In this document: piece after piece, positions 33,924 to 46,836 of the stretch | Layout: every line of letters begins with the position of its first letter | How positions within the stretch are numbered: position 1 is the first letter of the stretch | DNA from: Betaproteobacteria bacterium | Lineage (GTDB): Bacteria; Pseudomonadota; Gammaproteobacteria; Burkholderiales; SG8-39 | Direction of reading: 5' to 3' | DNA length: 54,717 nt | Assembly: GCA_947482825.1 (NCBI GenBank) | Contig: CANKMT010000028.1 | Span: forward strand, 1 to 54,717 | Program-made: the position numbers and the translations under genes | Notes under the pieces: generated by a model | Database searches by the model: none | What the model saw: only the letters and a program-made list of their open reading frames with translations | Told to the model about the DNA's origin: nothing

Positions 33924-35237
33924 CTAGAGCAGCGACCGGCGGATGTCCGACAGGACCGAGACGAGATAGGTGGTGAATCGCGCGCCGGCCGCACCGTCGA
34001 TCACCCGGTGATCGTAGGACAGCGAAAGCGGCAGCACCAGGCGCGGGACGAATTCCTTCCCGTTCCAGACGGGCTTCATGACCGAGCGCGAAACGCCGAG
34101 GATCGCAACTTCGGGCGCGTTGATGATCGGCGTGAACATCGTGCCGCCGATGCCGCCCAGGCTTGAAATCGAGAATGTGCCGCCCTGCATGTCGCCGGGC
34201 TTGAGCTTTTTTTCCTTGGCGAGCGCGGAAATCGTGCCCAGTTCGCGCGCCAGGTCGAAGACCCCTTTTCGGTCGGCATCGCAGATCACCGGCACGACGA
34301 GGCCCTCGGGCGTGTCGACCGCCACGCCGATGTGGAAATACTTCTTGAGAACGAGGTTCTCGCCCGACTTGTCGAGCGACGCATTGAACTCCGGGAACTG
34401 GCGCAGCGCCGTAACGCTGGCCTTGATCAGGAACGCGAGCATGGTCAGCTTGAATCCCTGCTTTTCGGTGTCCGCCGTGTTGGACTTGCGGAAGGACTCC
34501 AGCTCCGTGATATCGGCCTCGTCGAACTGCGTGATATGCGGGATCGAGATCCAGTTGCGGTGCAGGAAGGCGCCGGAAATCTTCTTGATCCGCGACAGCG
34601 GCTTTGTTTCCACCGGGCCGAACTTCGCGAAATCGATGCTCGCGAGTTCGGGCAAGTTGAACGGCAGCCCCCCGGAAACGCCCGGCGCGCCCGCAGGCTT
34701 GATTCCGGATAGGGCGCCTTTTACGTACCCCTGCACATCTTCGCGCGTGATGCGGCCTTTGGGACCGGACCCCTTGACCTTCGCAAGATCGACGCCGAGT
34801 TCGCGCGCAAACGCGCGGATCGAGGGACTTGCGTGCGGCTTGGACACCGTCGCCTCCTGCGGCTCGACCGGCACCGGGTCGGGCTTCGCGATCGGCTTGG
34901 GCTCGGGCGGCGGCGCAATGATCGAGGGGGCCGGCACCGCGACCGGCGCAGGCGCGGAAGCCGCGGTCGCGGCCTGCGCCGGCGCTGCTGCCCCGGCCGC
35001 CTCTTCCAGGATCAGGATCACGGAGCCCTCGGCGACCTTGTCCCCAAGCTTGATCTTCAGCTCCTTGACGATGCCGGCAACAGGCGACGGAATCTCCATC
35101 GTCGCCTTGTCCGATTCCACCGTGATCAGCGAAGTCTCCTTTTCCACCCTGTCGCCGGGTGAAACGAGCACTTCGATCACGCCCACTTCCTTGAAGTCGC
35201 CGATATCCGGGATTCTTACTTCGATCACGCCAGCCAT
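33924..35237 (-). CDS. aceF: Dihydrolipoyllysine acetyltransferase (E2) of pyruvate dehydrogenase
   Basis: A 437-residue E2. It has one lipoyl domain (K44 in [11 protein letters not shown]), an Ala/Pro linker, a peripheral subunit-binding domain ('[20 protein letters not shown]', then '[16 protein letters not shown]'), and the catalytic domain with '[12 protein letters not shown]' (H410, D414). It transfers the acetyl group from lipoamide to CoA. Only one lipoyl domain is present here, fewer than the three of E. coli, but the E3 in this operon carries another. Its lipoyl domain is nearly identical in sequence to that of LpdA over residues 9-50. Confidence 0.95.
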   Translation of the reverse strand: MAGVIEVRIPDIGDFKEVGVIEVLVSPGDRVEKETSLITVESDKATMEIPSPVAGIVKELKIKLGDKVAEGSVILILEEAAGAAAPAQAATAASAPAPVAVPAPSIIAPPPEPKPIAKPDPVPVEPQEATVSKPHASPSIRAFARELGVDLAKVKGSGPKGRITREDVQGYVKGALSGIKPAGAPGVSGGLPFNLPELASIDFAKFGPVETKPLSRIKKISGAFLHRNWISIPHITQFDEADITELESFRKSNTADTEKQGFKLTMLAFLIKASVTALRQFPEFNASLDKSGENLVLKKYFHIGVAVDTPEGLVVPVICDADRKGVFDLARELGTISALAKEKKLKPGDMQGGTFSISSLGGIGGTMFTPIINAPEVAILGVSRSVMKPVWNGKEFVPRLVLPLSLSYDHRVIDGAAGARFTTYLVSVLSDIRRSLL

Positions 35238-35273
35238 TGTCGGTGTGCCTTTGCTCTTGGTTGCCGCTGCTTG

Positions 35274-37958
<2,685 letters not shown>

Positions 37959-38113
37959 GACTCCTCCAGCTTTTTGGCTTTGGCAGTCGAACTAGGAGCG
38001 CCGGCGGGATTTATTGAATCCTCGGCGCATTGGAATTTCCGGCGAAGCTTAATACGTTCAAGTAACCCGCACAAACTCTCTCGCGCCCTCGCGGAAGGCG
38101 TGGGCCATGCGCA

Positions 38114-38161
38114 GCACAAAGTACGATATTCCGTATTGTAAAAACTAATATCGCATTGTGC
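38114..38161. promoter_or_regulatory. AT-rich dyad in the aceE-folD divergent promoter region
   Basis: cgatatt (38124-38130) and aatatcg (38147-38153) form an inverted repeat, with outer gcacaa (38114-38119) and ttgtgc (38156-38161) also complementary but offset by 2 bp. The region is markedly AT-rich against its surroundings and lies between the two divergent starts, so it is a candidate operator and promoter. The binding protein is unknown. Confidence 0.4.
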
Positions 38162-38214
38162 AACATCGTCGAATGCTAAACTTCTGCCCCTTTTTCTAGG
38201 CCCGGCCGGAACGT

Positions 38215-39069
38215 ATGACCGCCCGCATCATTGATGGAAAGGCGCACGCCGCTGCCCTTCGCGCCGAACTGAAAGCGACTGCCGAGAACCTGGCCAAGCG
38301 CGGCATTCATGCCGGCCTCGCAGTGATCGTTGTCGGCGACAATCCGGCTTCACGTACCTACGTGCGGAACAAGGTGCGCGCGTGCGAGGAAGTCGGCGTG
38401 CTTTCCCAACTGCACGAATTCCCCGCCGACGTTACGCAAGAAGCACTGCTGGCGAGCGTTCGCGACCTGAACGCCGACCCTCGCATCGATGGCATCCTGG
38501 TGCAGTTGCCGCTGCCGCCCCACCTCGATGAGGCCAGGATTCTTGCCGCAGTCGCGCCGGAAAAAGATGTGGATGGCTTTCACGTGCAAAGCGCAGGCGC
38601 ACTCCTCATCGGCGCCCCCCGGTTTGTTCCCTGCACGCCTGCGGGCATCATGTACCTGCTGGAGAAGGAAGGGATTCCGATTGCCGGCCGGCACGCCGTC
38701 GTACTCGGCCGCAGCAACATCGTGGGCAAGCCAATGGCCCTGCTTCTCTTGCAAAACGATGCGACCGTCACCATCTGCCACTCGAAGACGCCCGATCCAG
38801 CGATCCATACGCGCAGTGCGGACATCCTCGTCGCTGCGGTGGGTCGGCTCAATCTCGTCGGCGCCGGTATGGTCAAGCCCGGTGCTTGCGTGATCGATGT
38901 GGGGACCAACCGCACCCCTGACGGGAAACTCCGCGGGGACGTGGATTTCGATCCGGTGGCCGAAGTAGCCGGCAGCATCACGCCAGTGCCTGGCGGCGTC
39001 GGCCCGATGACAGTTGCAATGCTGGTGGCCAACGCTCTGCGCGCGGCGTCGCTGCGAAGAAAGGACTGA
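38215..39069 (+). CDS. folD: Methylenetetrahydrofolate dehydrogenase / methenyltetrahydrofolate cyclohydrolase
   Basis: A 284-residue FolD. It catalyses NADP-dependent oxidation of 5,10-methylene-THF and hydrolysis to 10-formyl-THF. Motifs are '[22 protein letters not shown]' with the catalytic Tyr and Lys, '[15 protein letters not shown]', '[13 protein letters not shown]', '[29 protein letters not shown]' (NADP loop) and '[30 protein letters not shown]'. Full length. It is divergent from aceE and followed by prlC after 10 bp. Confidence 0.97.
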   Translation: MTARIIDGKAHAAALRAELKATAENLAKRGIHAGLAVIVVGDNPASRTYVRNKVRACEEVGVLSQLHEFPADVTQEALLASVRDLNADPRIDGILVQLPLPPHLDEARILAAVAPEKDVDGFHVQSAGALLIGAPRFVPCTPAGIMYLLEKEGIPIAGRHAVVLGRSNIVGKPMALLLLQNDATVTICHSKTPDPAIHTRSADILVAAVGRLNLVGAGMVKPGACVIDVGTNRTPDGKLRGDVDFDPVAEVAGSITPVPGGVGPMTVAMLVANALRAASLRRKD

Positions 39070-39079
39070 AACCAACAAG

Positions 39080-41122
39080 ATGAACCCGCTCCTCGATTTC
39101 TCCGGACTGCCCGGATTCTCCGAACTCAAGCCCGATCACGTGGCGCCTGCGATCGACCAGCTGCTAGAAGAATCGCGCGCCGTGGTCACGGCGGTTTCTT
39201 CAAACGCGGTGCCGGCCGAATGGGAGGCTTTTGTGCGCCCGCTGGAGGATTCCACCGAGCGCTTGTCGCGCGCATGGGGACAGGTCGAACACCTGCATGC
39301 GGTCCTCGACAGCCCGGAATTGCGCGCCGCCTATAACGCAGGCCTGCCCAAGGTCACCCAGTTCTGGACCGAGCTCGGGCAAAACCAAGCGTTGTTCGAT
39401 AAGTATCGTGCATTAAAGGACGCGAAGGAATTCGAGTCGCTTCCACCAGCCCGCAAGAAACTCATCGAGAACTCGTTGCGCGATTTCCGTCTCGGAGGCG
39501 CGGAATTGCCCGTCGAACTCAAGCCGCGCTACGCAGCGATCCAGGACGAGCTCGCCTCTCTTTCGGCCAAGTTCTCCGAGAATGTGCTTGATGCCACGAA
39601 TGCTTATTCTCTGTTGATTGAGGACGAAAGGCGCCTGGCCGGCCTGCCCGGCGATGCGATTCAGGCGGCCAGAGAGGCCGCGGAGAAAGACGGCAAGGCG
39701 GGGTGGAAGTTCAGCCTCCAGATGCCTTCCTTCCTGCCTGTAATGCAGTACGCGGAAGACCGCGGGGCGCGCGAAGCGCTCTATCGCGCGAACGCCACAC
39801 GCGCCTCTGAGTTCGGCAAGGCGGAGTGGGACAATACCCCGCTCATCTCCCGCATCCTGAGATTGCGCAAGGAGGACGCAGCGCTCCTCGGCTACGCGAG
39901 TTTCGCCGAAGTCTCCCTCGTGCCGAAGATGGCCGGAAACCCGAAAGAAGTGCTCGACTTTCTACACGACCTTGCGCGCCGCGGTCGGCCGTTTGCAGAG
40001 CGGGACCTCGCGGAATTGCGTGAATTCGCGAGTAACAAGCTCGGGCTGTCGACGCTCGAGGCATGGGACATGGCTTACGCCTCGGAAAAACTGCGCGCCG
40101 AGCGCTATTCGTTTTCCGACCAGGAAGTGAAGCAGTATTTTCCTGAAACACAGGTCGTGCCGGGAATGTTCAAGCTCGTGGAGACCTTGTTCAAGATCCG
40201 AATCGAGGAGTCGTCGGCTCCGACTTGGCATCCGGACGTTCGCTTTTTCGATATCCGAAACGCCACTGAAGACCTGGTGGGCCAGTTCTACATGGACCTC
40301 TACGCGCGGGAGACCAAGCGCGGCGGCGCGTGGATGGACGGTGCGATCACCAGGCGGCGGATAGCCAATGGAATCCAGACGCCGGTTGCGTACCTCAACT
40401 GCAATTTTTCCGGGCCCGTCGGCGGGAAACCGGCGCTCTTCACGCACGACGACGTAATCACCCTGTTCCATGAGTTCGGGCACGGCCTGCATCACCTGCT
40501 CACCCGGATCGAGGATCTGGGCGTTTCCGGCATCAACGGCGTGGAATGGGACGCGGTCGAGCTTCCAAGCCAGTTCATGGAGAACTTCTGCTGGGAATGG
40601 GATGTGCTCGAGCACATGACGAAGCACGTCGACGGCGGCGCACCTCTGCCGCGCGAGCTTTTCGAGAAGATGCTGGCGGCGAAGAATTTCCAATCGGGCC
40701 TCGCGATGCTGCGCCAAGTCGAATTCTCGGTGTTCGACATGCTGTTGCACTCGAAATTCGACCCGGAGTCCGGCCGCAGCGCGCAGGACCTCCTCGACGA
40801 AGTGCGCAGTGAGATCGCGGTCATCATCCCGCCAGCCTATAACCGCTTCCCGAACAACTTCTCCCATATCTTTGCGGGCGGCTATGCCGCTGGGTACTAC
40901 AGCTACAAATGGGCGGAGGTGCTTTCGGCCGATGCGTTCAGCGCATTCGAAGAGATGCGGCAAGAAAGCGGCGTGCTCGACGTCGCGATCGGCGCGCGTT
41001 TCCGCGACGAAGTTCTCGCGGTCGGCGGCAGCCGCCCGGCAGCCGAATCGTTCCGCGCTTTCCGCGGGCGCGACCCGCAGGTCGATGCCCTGCTTAGACA
41101 CAATGGGATGATCCCCGCTTGA
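39080..41122 (+). CDS. prlC: Oligopeptidase A (M3 family metallopeptidase)
   Basis: A 680-residue cytoplasmic metallopeptidase of the M3 (thimet) family, which degrades short peptides and cleaved signal peptides. The zinc motif is [10 protein letters not shown], with H464, E465 and H468; the third ligand lies in the following '[23 protein letters not shown]'. N-terminal '[24 protein letters not shown]' is typical of OpdA. The ATG at 39080 was chosen because the family begins there; the frame extends back into folD without similarity. Confidence 0.95.
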   Translation: MNPLLDFSGLPGFSELKPDHVAPAIDQLLEESRAVVTAVSSNAVPAEWEAFVRPLEDSTERLSRAWGQVEHLHAVLDSPELRAAYNAGLPKVTQFWTELGQNQALFDKYRALKDAKEFESLPPARKKLIENSLRDFRLGGAELPVELKPRYAAIQDELASLSAKFSENVLDATNAYSLLIEDERRLAGLPGDAIQAAREAAEKDGKAGWKFSLQMPSFLPVMQYAEDRGAREALYRANATRASEFGKAEWDNTPLISRILRLRKEDAALLGYASFAEVSLVPKMAGNPKEVLDFLHDLARRGRPFAERDLAELREFASNKLGLSTLEAWDMAYASEKLRAERYSFSDQEVKQYFPETQVVPGMFKLVETLFKIRIEESSAPTWHPDVRFFDIRNATEDLVGQFYMDLYARETKRGGAWMDGAITRRRIANGIQTPVAYLNCNFSGPVGGKPALFTHDDVITLFHEFGHGLHHLLTRIEDLGVSGINGVEWDAVELPSQFMENFCWEWDVLEHMTKHVDGGAPLPRELFEKMLAAKNFQSGLAMLRQVEFSVFDMLLHSKFDPESGRSAQDLLDEVRSEIAVIIPPAYNRFPNNFSHIFAGGYAAGYYSYKWAEVLSADAFSAFEEMRQESGVLDVAIGARFRDEVLAVGGSRPAAESFRAFRGRDPQVDALLRHNGMIPA

Positions 41123-41150
41123 CCAAAGAAGCTGCCGTCCCGGGCACCCA

Positions 41151-41915
41151 ATGAAACTTGCCACCTGGAACGTCAACTCACTGAAGGTCCGCCTGCCGCA
41201 CCTGCTCGACTGGTTGCACACGGCCGGGCCGGATGTCGTCTGCCTCCAGGAACTCAAGCTGGAGGATCCCAAGTTCCCTCGGGACGAACTCGCGGCCATC
41301 GGCTTTGCGTCCGCGGTCTCAGGCCAGAGGACTTACAACGGCGTCGCGATTCTTGCCCGCTCGCCACTCGAAGAAGTGCAGATCGGAATCCCTGGGTTTG
41401 CCGACGAGCAAAGGCGGGTCATCGCCGCCACTATCGACGGTACACGCGTCGTCTGCCTCTACGCGCCCAACGGGCAGGCTGTCGGGTCGGACAAGTACGA
41501 GTACAAGCTCCGGTGGTACGCAGCACTGCGCGAATGGCTCAAGGACGAGTTCACGCGGCACACGCGGCTTGCCGTGCTCGGCGACCTCAACATCGCACCG
41601 GCAGACCGTGACGTGCACGACCCGAAAGCCTGGGAGGGCCAGGTCCATGTGTCCGAGCCCGAGCGCGCCGAATTCCGCGCCTTGCTCGACCTGGGCTTCA
41701 AGGATTCGTTCCGCCTGTTCGAGCAGGCGGAGAAATCGTTTTCCTGGTGGGACTACAGGATGATGGGATTTCGCCGCAACGCAGGCCTGCGGATCGACTT
41801 CATTCTGATGTCGCCGGCGCTCGCGTCACATTGTATCTCCTGCACCATCGACAAGGCGCCGCGCAAGCTCGAAAGGCCCAGCGACCACACGCCCGTCGTC
41901 GCCGAGATCTCCTGA
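41151..41915 (+). CDS. xthA: Exodeoxyribonuclease III
   Basis: A 254-residue AP endonuclease/3'-exonuclease of the EEP superfamily. Catalytic motifs are '[14 protein letters not shown]' (Asn), '[12 protein letters not shown]' (Glu), '[18 protein letters not shown]' (Asp/Asn pair), and '[10 protein letters not shown]' and '[12 protein letters not shown]' (Asp-His). It repairs abasic sites. It begins 28 bp after prlC and is convergent with aceB. Confidence 0.95.
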   Translation: MKLATWNVNSLKVRLPHLLDWLHTAGPDVVCLQELKLEDPKFPRDELAAIGFASAVSGQRTYNGVAILARSPLEEVQIGIPGFADEQRRVIAATIDGTRVVCLYAPNGQAVGSDKYEYKLRWYAALREWLKDEFTRHTRLAVLGDLNIAPADRDVHDPKAWEGQVHVSEPERAEFRALLDLGFKDSFRLFEQAEKSFSWWDYRMMGFRRNAGLRIDFILMSPALASHCISCTIDKAPRKLERPSDHTPVVAEIS

Positions 41916-41980
41916 CATTTTCTGCCGAAAGCCCGCGCCAATACGGGCTCTCCGGCGAACTTCCTGACATTGCGAGACCG

Positions 41981-43573
41981 TCAGTCGATGGCTTCGTAAG
42001 CCGGCAGCGTAAGGAATTCGACGTAGTCGCCGGTAGTGAGTTTCCCGAAGAGCTCAGCACCTTGCTCATACTTGCCTTCCTTCCAGGCAGCTTCGCCCAG
42101 GTAGCCTTTCACCTTGGGGAGTTCTTCGGCAAGCAAGGTACGGAACAAATCCGCCGTGACTTTTCGGCCATCGTCGAGCCTGCCCTTTTCGCTTCGAATC
42201 CATTGCCAGATCTGCGAGCGTGAGATCTCGGCAGTCGCGGCGTCCTCCATCAGGTTGAACACAGGCACGCACCCGTTGCCCGCCAGCCATGCACCCAGAT
42301 ACTGGATGCCCACGGAAATGTTATTGCGCAGGCCTGCCTCGGTGATCGGCGCCTCGGGCTTGAAGTCGAGAAGGTCTTTGGCTCCGTAGTTCACATCGGG
42401 GCGCTGCTTGTCGTACTGGTTGGGCTTCGGCATGTACTTGTCGAACACTTCCTTGGCGATCGGTACGAGCGCCGGATGCGCGACCCAAGTCCCGTCGCAG
42501 CCGTCGGTCACCTCGCGCACCTTGTCCTGGCGCACTTTTTCGAGCGCTGCTTCGTTCGCCACCGGGTCGTTCTTGATCGGGATTTGCGCAGCCATCCCGC
42601 CCATGGCCGGGGCGCCGCGCTTGTGACACGTCTTCACGAGCGTGAGCGCGTAGGCACGCATGAACGGCGAAGTCATCGTGACCTGCGAGCGGTCCGCGAG
42701 GCAGAAATCCTTGTTCGAGCGGAATTTCTTGATGCAGGAAAAGATGTAGTCCCAACGGCCGATGTTGAGGCCCGCGGAATGGTCCTTGAGTTCCCAGAGG
42801 ATCTCGTCCATTTCGAACGCGGCCACCACGGTTTCAATGAGTACCGTGGCGCGGATCGTTCCGTGCGGCACGCCGAGCGCCTTCTGCGTCGCGGTGAAGA
42901 TGTCGTTCCACAAGCGGGCCTCGAGGTGCGACTCCATCTTCGGCAGGTAGTAGTAGGGGCCGCTGCCGCGCTCGAGGAGTTCCTTCGCGTTGTGGAAAAA
43001 CAGCAGAGCGAAATCGAAAATGCCGCCGGAGACCGGGATGCCATCTACGGTGACGTGCTTTTCATCGAGATGCCAGCCGCGCGGCCGCGGGATCAGCACG
43101 GCGGTCTTGTCGTTGAGCTTGTATTGCTTTCCGCTTTGCTCGAGCGCAATCGTGCGCCGCACAGCGTCGCGGATGTTGATCTGCCCGTCGATCATGTTGA
43201 ACCAGGTCGGGCAGTTCGCATCCTCGAAGTCGGCCATGAACGTGGACGCGCCGCAATTGAGCGCATTGATGACCATCTTGCGGTCGGTCGGCCCGGTGAT
43301 TTCGACGCGGCGATCGAGCATGTCGGCCGGCTGCGCAGCAATCGCCCACTGCGAGTCGCGGATCGATTTCGTTTCCGGGAGGAAGTCCAGCAAACTGCCC
43401 CCATCGAACTCGTTTTGCCGTGCAGCACGGCGAGCCAGCAACTGGGCCCTCCGGGGATTGAAATCGCGATGCAGCATCGCAATGAGTTCGAGCGCGCTTG
43501 GGGTCAAAATCTCTGCAAATTCAGGCGTGATCGGGGCATGGATCTGAAGGCCGGTGGGTAGCGGGGTGGACAT
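41981..43573 (-). CDS. aceB: Malate synthase A
   Basis: A 530-residue malate synthase of the A type, condensing glyoxylate and acetyl-CoA in the glyoxylate shunt. Visible are '[39 protein letters not shown]', '[19 protein letters not shown]', '[19 protein letters not shown]', '[39 protein letters not shown]' and a C-terminal '[22 protein letters not shown]'. The ATG at 43573 has AGAGGA about 6 nt upstream; an upstream start at 43597 lacks one. Isocitrate lyase is not in the window. The C-terminus is at the convergent junction with xthA. Confidence 0.95.
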   Translation of the reverse strand: MSTPLPTGLQIHAPITPEFAEILTPSALELIAMLHRDFNPRRAQLLARRAARQNEFDGGSLLDFLPETKSIRDSQWAIAAQPADMLDRRVEITGPTDRKMVINALNCGASTFMADFEDANCPTWFNMIDGQINIRDAVRRTIALEQSGKQYKLNDKTAVLIPRPRGWHLDEKHVTVDGIPVSGGIFDFALLFFHNAKELLERGSGPYYYLPKMESHLEARLWNDIFTATQKALGVPHGTIRATVLIETVVAAFEMDEILWELKDHSAGLNIGRWDYIFSCIKKFRSNKDFCLADRSQVTMTSPFMRAYALTLVKTCHKRGAPAMGGMAAQIPIKNDPVANEAALEKVRQDKVREVTDGCDGTWVAHPALVPIAKEVFDKYMPKPNQYDKQRPDVNYGAKDLLDFKPEAPITEAGLRNNISVGIQYLGAWLAGNGCVPVFNLMEDAATAEISRSQIWQWIRSEKGRLDDGRKVTADLFRTLLAEELPKVKGYLGEAAWKEGKYEQGAELFGKLTTGDYVEFLTLPAYEAID

Positions 43574-43670
43574 GGACAATCCTCTGTTGCTTTGCACAAA
43601 AGAAGCCTGGATTGTACCTTGCGATTCCGCATCGTGAAATCGCCTCGAAACACTTTTTCCGCGAAGGCGG

Positions 43671-45068
43671 CTAGGCGCCGTCCTTGTCCTCGATCCCCAG
43701 TTCCTGGATCTTGCGGGTTATCGTGTTGCGTCCCATCCCAAGCAGGGAGGCGGCCTCGATCCGGCGTCCACCGGTCCGGGCCAGTGCTTTGATTATGAGG
43801 GACTTCTCGAACTGGCGGCCGAGCATCTCCAGTATCCCGGTTTCGCCACGACCCAGCCGACGCTCCACTTCGTGCTCCAACGCCGCGATCCAGTCCGACG
43901 CAACTGCAACCGAAACGGGTTCACGGAACTCCGCGGGAAGGTCTCCAACATCGATCACCTGCCCGGGCGCCATCACGGTCAACCAATGGCACAGGTTCTC
44001 GAGTTGCCGAACGTTTCCGGGGAAGTCGAGGCTTGCAATGTGCTCGAGGACCTCATCCGAAAATCGCTTTGGATCCACGCCCAGTTCCACAGCGCTTCGA
44101 GCGAGGAAATGCCGCGCAAGCAACGGAATGTCCTCGCGGCGCTCGCGCATTGCAGGCAGGCGGATGCGGATCACGTTGAGGCGGTGGTAGAGGTCTTCGC
44201 GGAAACTGCCTTCCCGGACATGTGCGTCGAGGTTTTGGTGGGTCGCAGCGATGACGCGAACGTTCGTCTTGATCTGTTGATGACCTCCGACACGGTAGAA
44301 GCTGCCGTCGGACAGCACACGCAGGAGACGCGTCTGGAGGTCGGCGGGCATGTCGCCGATCTCGTCAAGGAAGAGCGTGCCGCCCTCGGCCTGCTCGAAG
44401 CGGCCGCGGCGTTGCGCCTGCGCCCCGGTAAACGAGCCTCGCTCGTGCCCGAACAGTTCGGATTCAAGCAGGTCCTTCGGCATGGCGGCAGTGTTGATTG
44501 CGACGAAGGGCTTGGATGCGCGCGCACTATGGCGGTGCAATGCCCTCGCAACGAGTTCCTTGCCGGACCCGGACTCGCCTGTAATCAGAACTGTAGCGGT
44601 CGATTGCGAAAGGCGCCCGATCGCGCGGAAAACCTCCTGCATCGCCGGCGCCTGGCCAAGGATTTCTGGCGCCTGCGCGACCGGTTCGAGCGCCGAGGCC
44701 TCGCGCTGGCTTTCATCGAGCGCCCTGCGGATGAGGTCCACCGCCTGATCGACGTCGAATGGCTTCGGAAGGTACTCATAGGCACCTCCCTGGAAAGCTG
44801 CGACAGCCGACTCGAGGTCCGAATAAGCGGTCATCACAATGACTGGAACCATCGGATGGCGCTCCTTGATGGTCTGAAGGAGTTGCAATCCCGAAGGTCC
44901 GGGCATTCGGATATCGGAGACGAGCACCTGTGGCGGCCCGTTGCCCAAGGCGTCGAGCGCCTCGGAGGCTGACGCAAAGGAAACGAAAGCTATGCCCTCG
45001 CGGCCGAGCGCCTTTTCGAACACCCACCGAATTGAGCGGTCATCATCGACGATCCAGACTGGCTTCAT
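43671..45068 (-). CDS. ntrC: Nitrogen regulation response regulator NtrC (NR(I))
   Basis: A 465-residue sigma-54 activator. The receiver domain (1-120) has the phospho-acceptor D52 in [13 protein letters not shown]. The AAA+ domain has Walker A GESGSGKE, a GSFTGA loop instead of the usual GAFTGA, and Walker [14 protein letters not shown]. The C-terminal Fis-type helix-turn-helix includes '[23 protein letters not shown]'. Under nitrogen limitation NtrB phosphorylates it and it drives sigma-54 promoters such as that of glnA. It is the last gene of the glnA-ntrBC block, 31 bp from ntrB. Confidence 0.95.
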   Translation of the reverse strand: MKPVWIVDDDRSIRWVFEKALGREGIAFVSFASASEALDALGNGPPQVLVSDIRMPGPSGLQLLQTIKERHPMVPVIVMTAYSDLESAVAAFQGGAYEYLPKPFDVDQAVDLIRRALDESQREASALEPVAQAPEILGQAPAMQEVFRAIGRLSQSTATVLITGESGSGKELVARALHRHSARASKPFVAINTAAMPKDLLESELFGHERGSFTGAQAQRRGRFEQAEGGTLFLDEIGDMPADLQTRLLRVLSDGSFYRVGGHQQIKTNVRVIAATHQNLDAHVREGSFREDLYHRLNVIRIRLPAMRERREDIPLLARHFLARSAVELGVDPKRFSDEVLEHIASLDFPGNVRQLENLCHWLTVMAPGQVIDVGDLPAEFREPVSVAVASDWIAALEHEVERRLGRGETGILEMLGRQFEKSLIIKALARTGGRRIEAASLLGMGRNTITRKIQELGIEDKDGA

Positions 45069-45099
45069 CAGTTTCCAAGAAAATGTCCCTCTGCCGGCG

Positions 45100-46149
45100 C
45101 TAACCCAGCGGCAGCAGAATGGTGAACACGGTTCGGCCGGGCCGGCTTTCGCACTCGATCATCCCCCGGTGGTACTGGATGAACGTTTGCGCAAGCGATA
45201 GTCCGAGGCCGCTGCCCCCCTCGCGCCCGGACACGAGGGGATTGAAGATCCTGTCGCGGATTTCGTCTGCGACGCCGGGGCCGTCGTCGATTACTTGCAA
45301 TTCTAGTGCCAGCTTGTGCCGTTGCCGGACGATCGTCACCTGGCGCGCAATCCGGGTGCGCAATTCGATCGTTCCTCTCGTGGATTCGGCCGATCGCAGC
45401 GCCTGCGCAGCATTGCGGACAATGTTCAGGGTGGCCTGGATCAGTTGCTCCTTGTCTCCAATCAAGTCGGGAGCGCTTACATCATAGTTGCGCCGAATCG
45501 TGATGCCTTGGGAGAACTCGGCCAGGATCAGGCTACGGACCCGCTCCAGGATCTCGTGCACATTGAGCGGCGCCAGGCGCGGCGTGCGATGTGGCGTAAG
45601 CAGCCTGTCTACCAGGGACTGCAGGCGGTCGGCTTCCTTGATGATGACTTGCGTGTACTCCTTGAGTTCGGCCTTGTCGAGCTCGCGTTCCAGCAACTGG
45701 GCCGAACCCCGCAGCCCGCCCAGCGGATTTTTTATTTCGTGGGCGAGATTGCGGATCAATTCGCGATTGGCGGCCTGTTGGTCGATCATGCGCTCTTCCC
45801 GCGCGATCCTGAGCTGTTGCTCGATCGGCCGCAGTTCGACAAGGAGGGGCGTCACCGGGAGGACGATGTGGGCAACCATCGCGACCAAAGGCAGCGGCTC
45901 GTGGCTCTGGCGCAAATAAGTGACGTTTCTCGCGGAGTAGTCCCAATGGTTGGCGAGCGCGTCGGCAAGGGTCGTTGCGAGGTCGGCTTGCTCGGCAAAC
46001 AACGGCACGAACGGCTGGCCTAGCAGGCTCTTCAAGCCCGTGTCCAGCAGGCTTTCAGCCGCCGGGTTTGCGTACCGGACGACCAATTCCTCGTCCAGCA
46101 CGGCGACGGCAGTCGGGAGCAATTCCAGCCCGGAAAACTGGGCGCTCAT
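45100..46149 (-). CDS. ntrB: Nitrogen sensor histidine kinase NtrB (NR(II))
   Basis: A 349-residue soluble kinase. A PAS domain (about 6-110) is followed by the H-box with H137 in NLAHEIKNPLGGLRGSAQLLE. The ATPase domain carries the N-box ('LIQATLNIVRNAAQAL'), 'VIDDGPGVADEIRDRIFNPLVSGREGGSGLGLSLAQ' and the C-terminal 'GMIECESRPGRTVFTILLPL'. It senses nitrogen status through PII. No membrane segments, as expected. It lies between the DUF4124 gene and ntrC. Confidence 0.95.
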   Translation of the reverse strand: MSAQFSGLELLPTAVAVLDEELVVRYANPAAESLLDTGLKSLLGQPFVPLFAEQADLATTLADALANHWDYSARNVTYLRQSHEPLPLVAMVAHIVLPVTPLLVELRPIEQQLRIAREERMIDQQAANRELIRNLAHEIKNPLGGLRGSAQLLERELDKAELKEYTQVIIKEADRLQSLVDRLLTPHRTPRLAPLNVHEILERVRSLILAEFSQGITIRRNYDVSAPDLIGDKEQLIQATLNIVRNAAQALRSAESTRGTIELRTRIARQVTIVRQRHKLALELQVIDDGPGVADEIRDRIFNPLVSGREGGSGLGLSLAQTFIQYHRGMIECESRPGRTVFTILLPLG

Positions 46150-46186
46150 TCAGGACGGGGAGAACCGAGGGCGGACAAGTCGCTGC

Positions 46187-46696
46187 CTACCTCAGCTTGC
46201 CGAGTTCCTTTCGAAGCTCGCCGGCGTTCTTGGTGTGCAATTCGACGTTGTCCTTGTACTTCTGCAGCCGCTCGAGGACTCTCGCGTAATTCCTCTCGTC
46301 ACCGGTGCGGATCGATTCCTGCTCGGCAAGTTCCGCCTTGGCCTTGGCAAGTAACGCCTCTTCACTGGCGAGTTCGGACTCGAGCGTCGCCCTTTGCGAT
46401 GCTCGGGCGCTTGCGCGCTGGCCCGGGCTTTCCTTGGGAAACCCTTCTGGCGACTTCCCTGCGGCCTTGGACGCCGCGGGCGGCTGCGGTGGCACGACGG
46501 TCACGCGCTGGGTTTGGATAACTTTGCAATCCTTGCCTGTGGTCTCGTCCTTGATATTGGTAACGTGCGTCTTGCCCGTCGGGTCGACGCAACGCCAGAT
46601 GGTCTGGATCTCACTTGTGCCCTGCGCCGCGGCAAGCGTCGCTGTGGCCACCAGACCGGTGACCGCCAGACCCCGTGCAAGTCGACCATGCATCAT
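46187..46696 (-). CDS. Secreted DUF4124 protein with coiled-coil tail
   Basis: A 169-residue protein. A signal peptide (residues 1-24, ending LAAA) is followed by a DUF4124-type segment ('IWRCVDPTGKTHVTNIKDETTGKDC'), a Pro/Ala linker and a helical, charged C-terminal part ('ASQRATLESELASEEALLAK', 'YARVLERLQKYKDNVELH') that looks coiled-coil. It sits between glnA and ntrB on the same strand. A DUF4124 gene in this position is common in betaproteobacteria by recollection, but no link with nitrogen control is known. Confidence 0.75.
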   Translation of the reverse strand: MMHGRLARGLAVTGLVATATLAAAQGTSEIQTIWRCVDPTGKTHVTNIKDETTGKDCKVIQTQRVTVVPPQPPAASKAAGKSPEGFPKESPGQRASARASQRATLESELASEEALLAKAKAELAEQESIRTGDERNYARVLERLQKYKDNVELHTKNAGELRKELGKLR

Positions 46697-46771
46697 CCAG
46701 AAGCAACCTTAAATTGGGGAGACAAGTGTATGTTATGCATAAAAATTACTCAAATGATCCCCGAAAATGAA

Positions 46772-46796
46772 AAAGGACGGGTTGAACCCGTCCTTT
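46772..46796 (-). terminator. Intrinsic terminator after glnA
   Basis: A perfect 12-bp inverted repeat, aaaggacgggtt / aacccgtccttt, with a single centre base. On the minus strand it is followed by a T-rich run (tttttcatttt). It lies 40 bp beyond the glnA stop and upstream of the DUF4124 gene, so it should separate glnA from ntrBC at least partly. Confidence 0.85.
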
Positions 46797-46836
46797 CCCT
46801 AACGCTTGAACCCCGTGACGGGCTAGGTTTTCCTGC

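Noticed and set aside
41929..41949. Hairpin between convergent xthA and aceB as a terminator
   Set aside because: The agcccg/cgggct stem is only 6 bp and has no T-tract on either strand.
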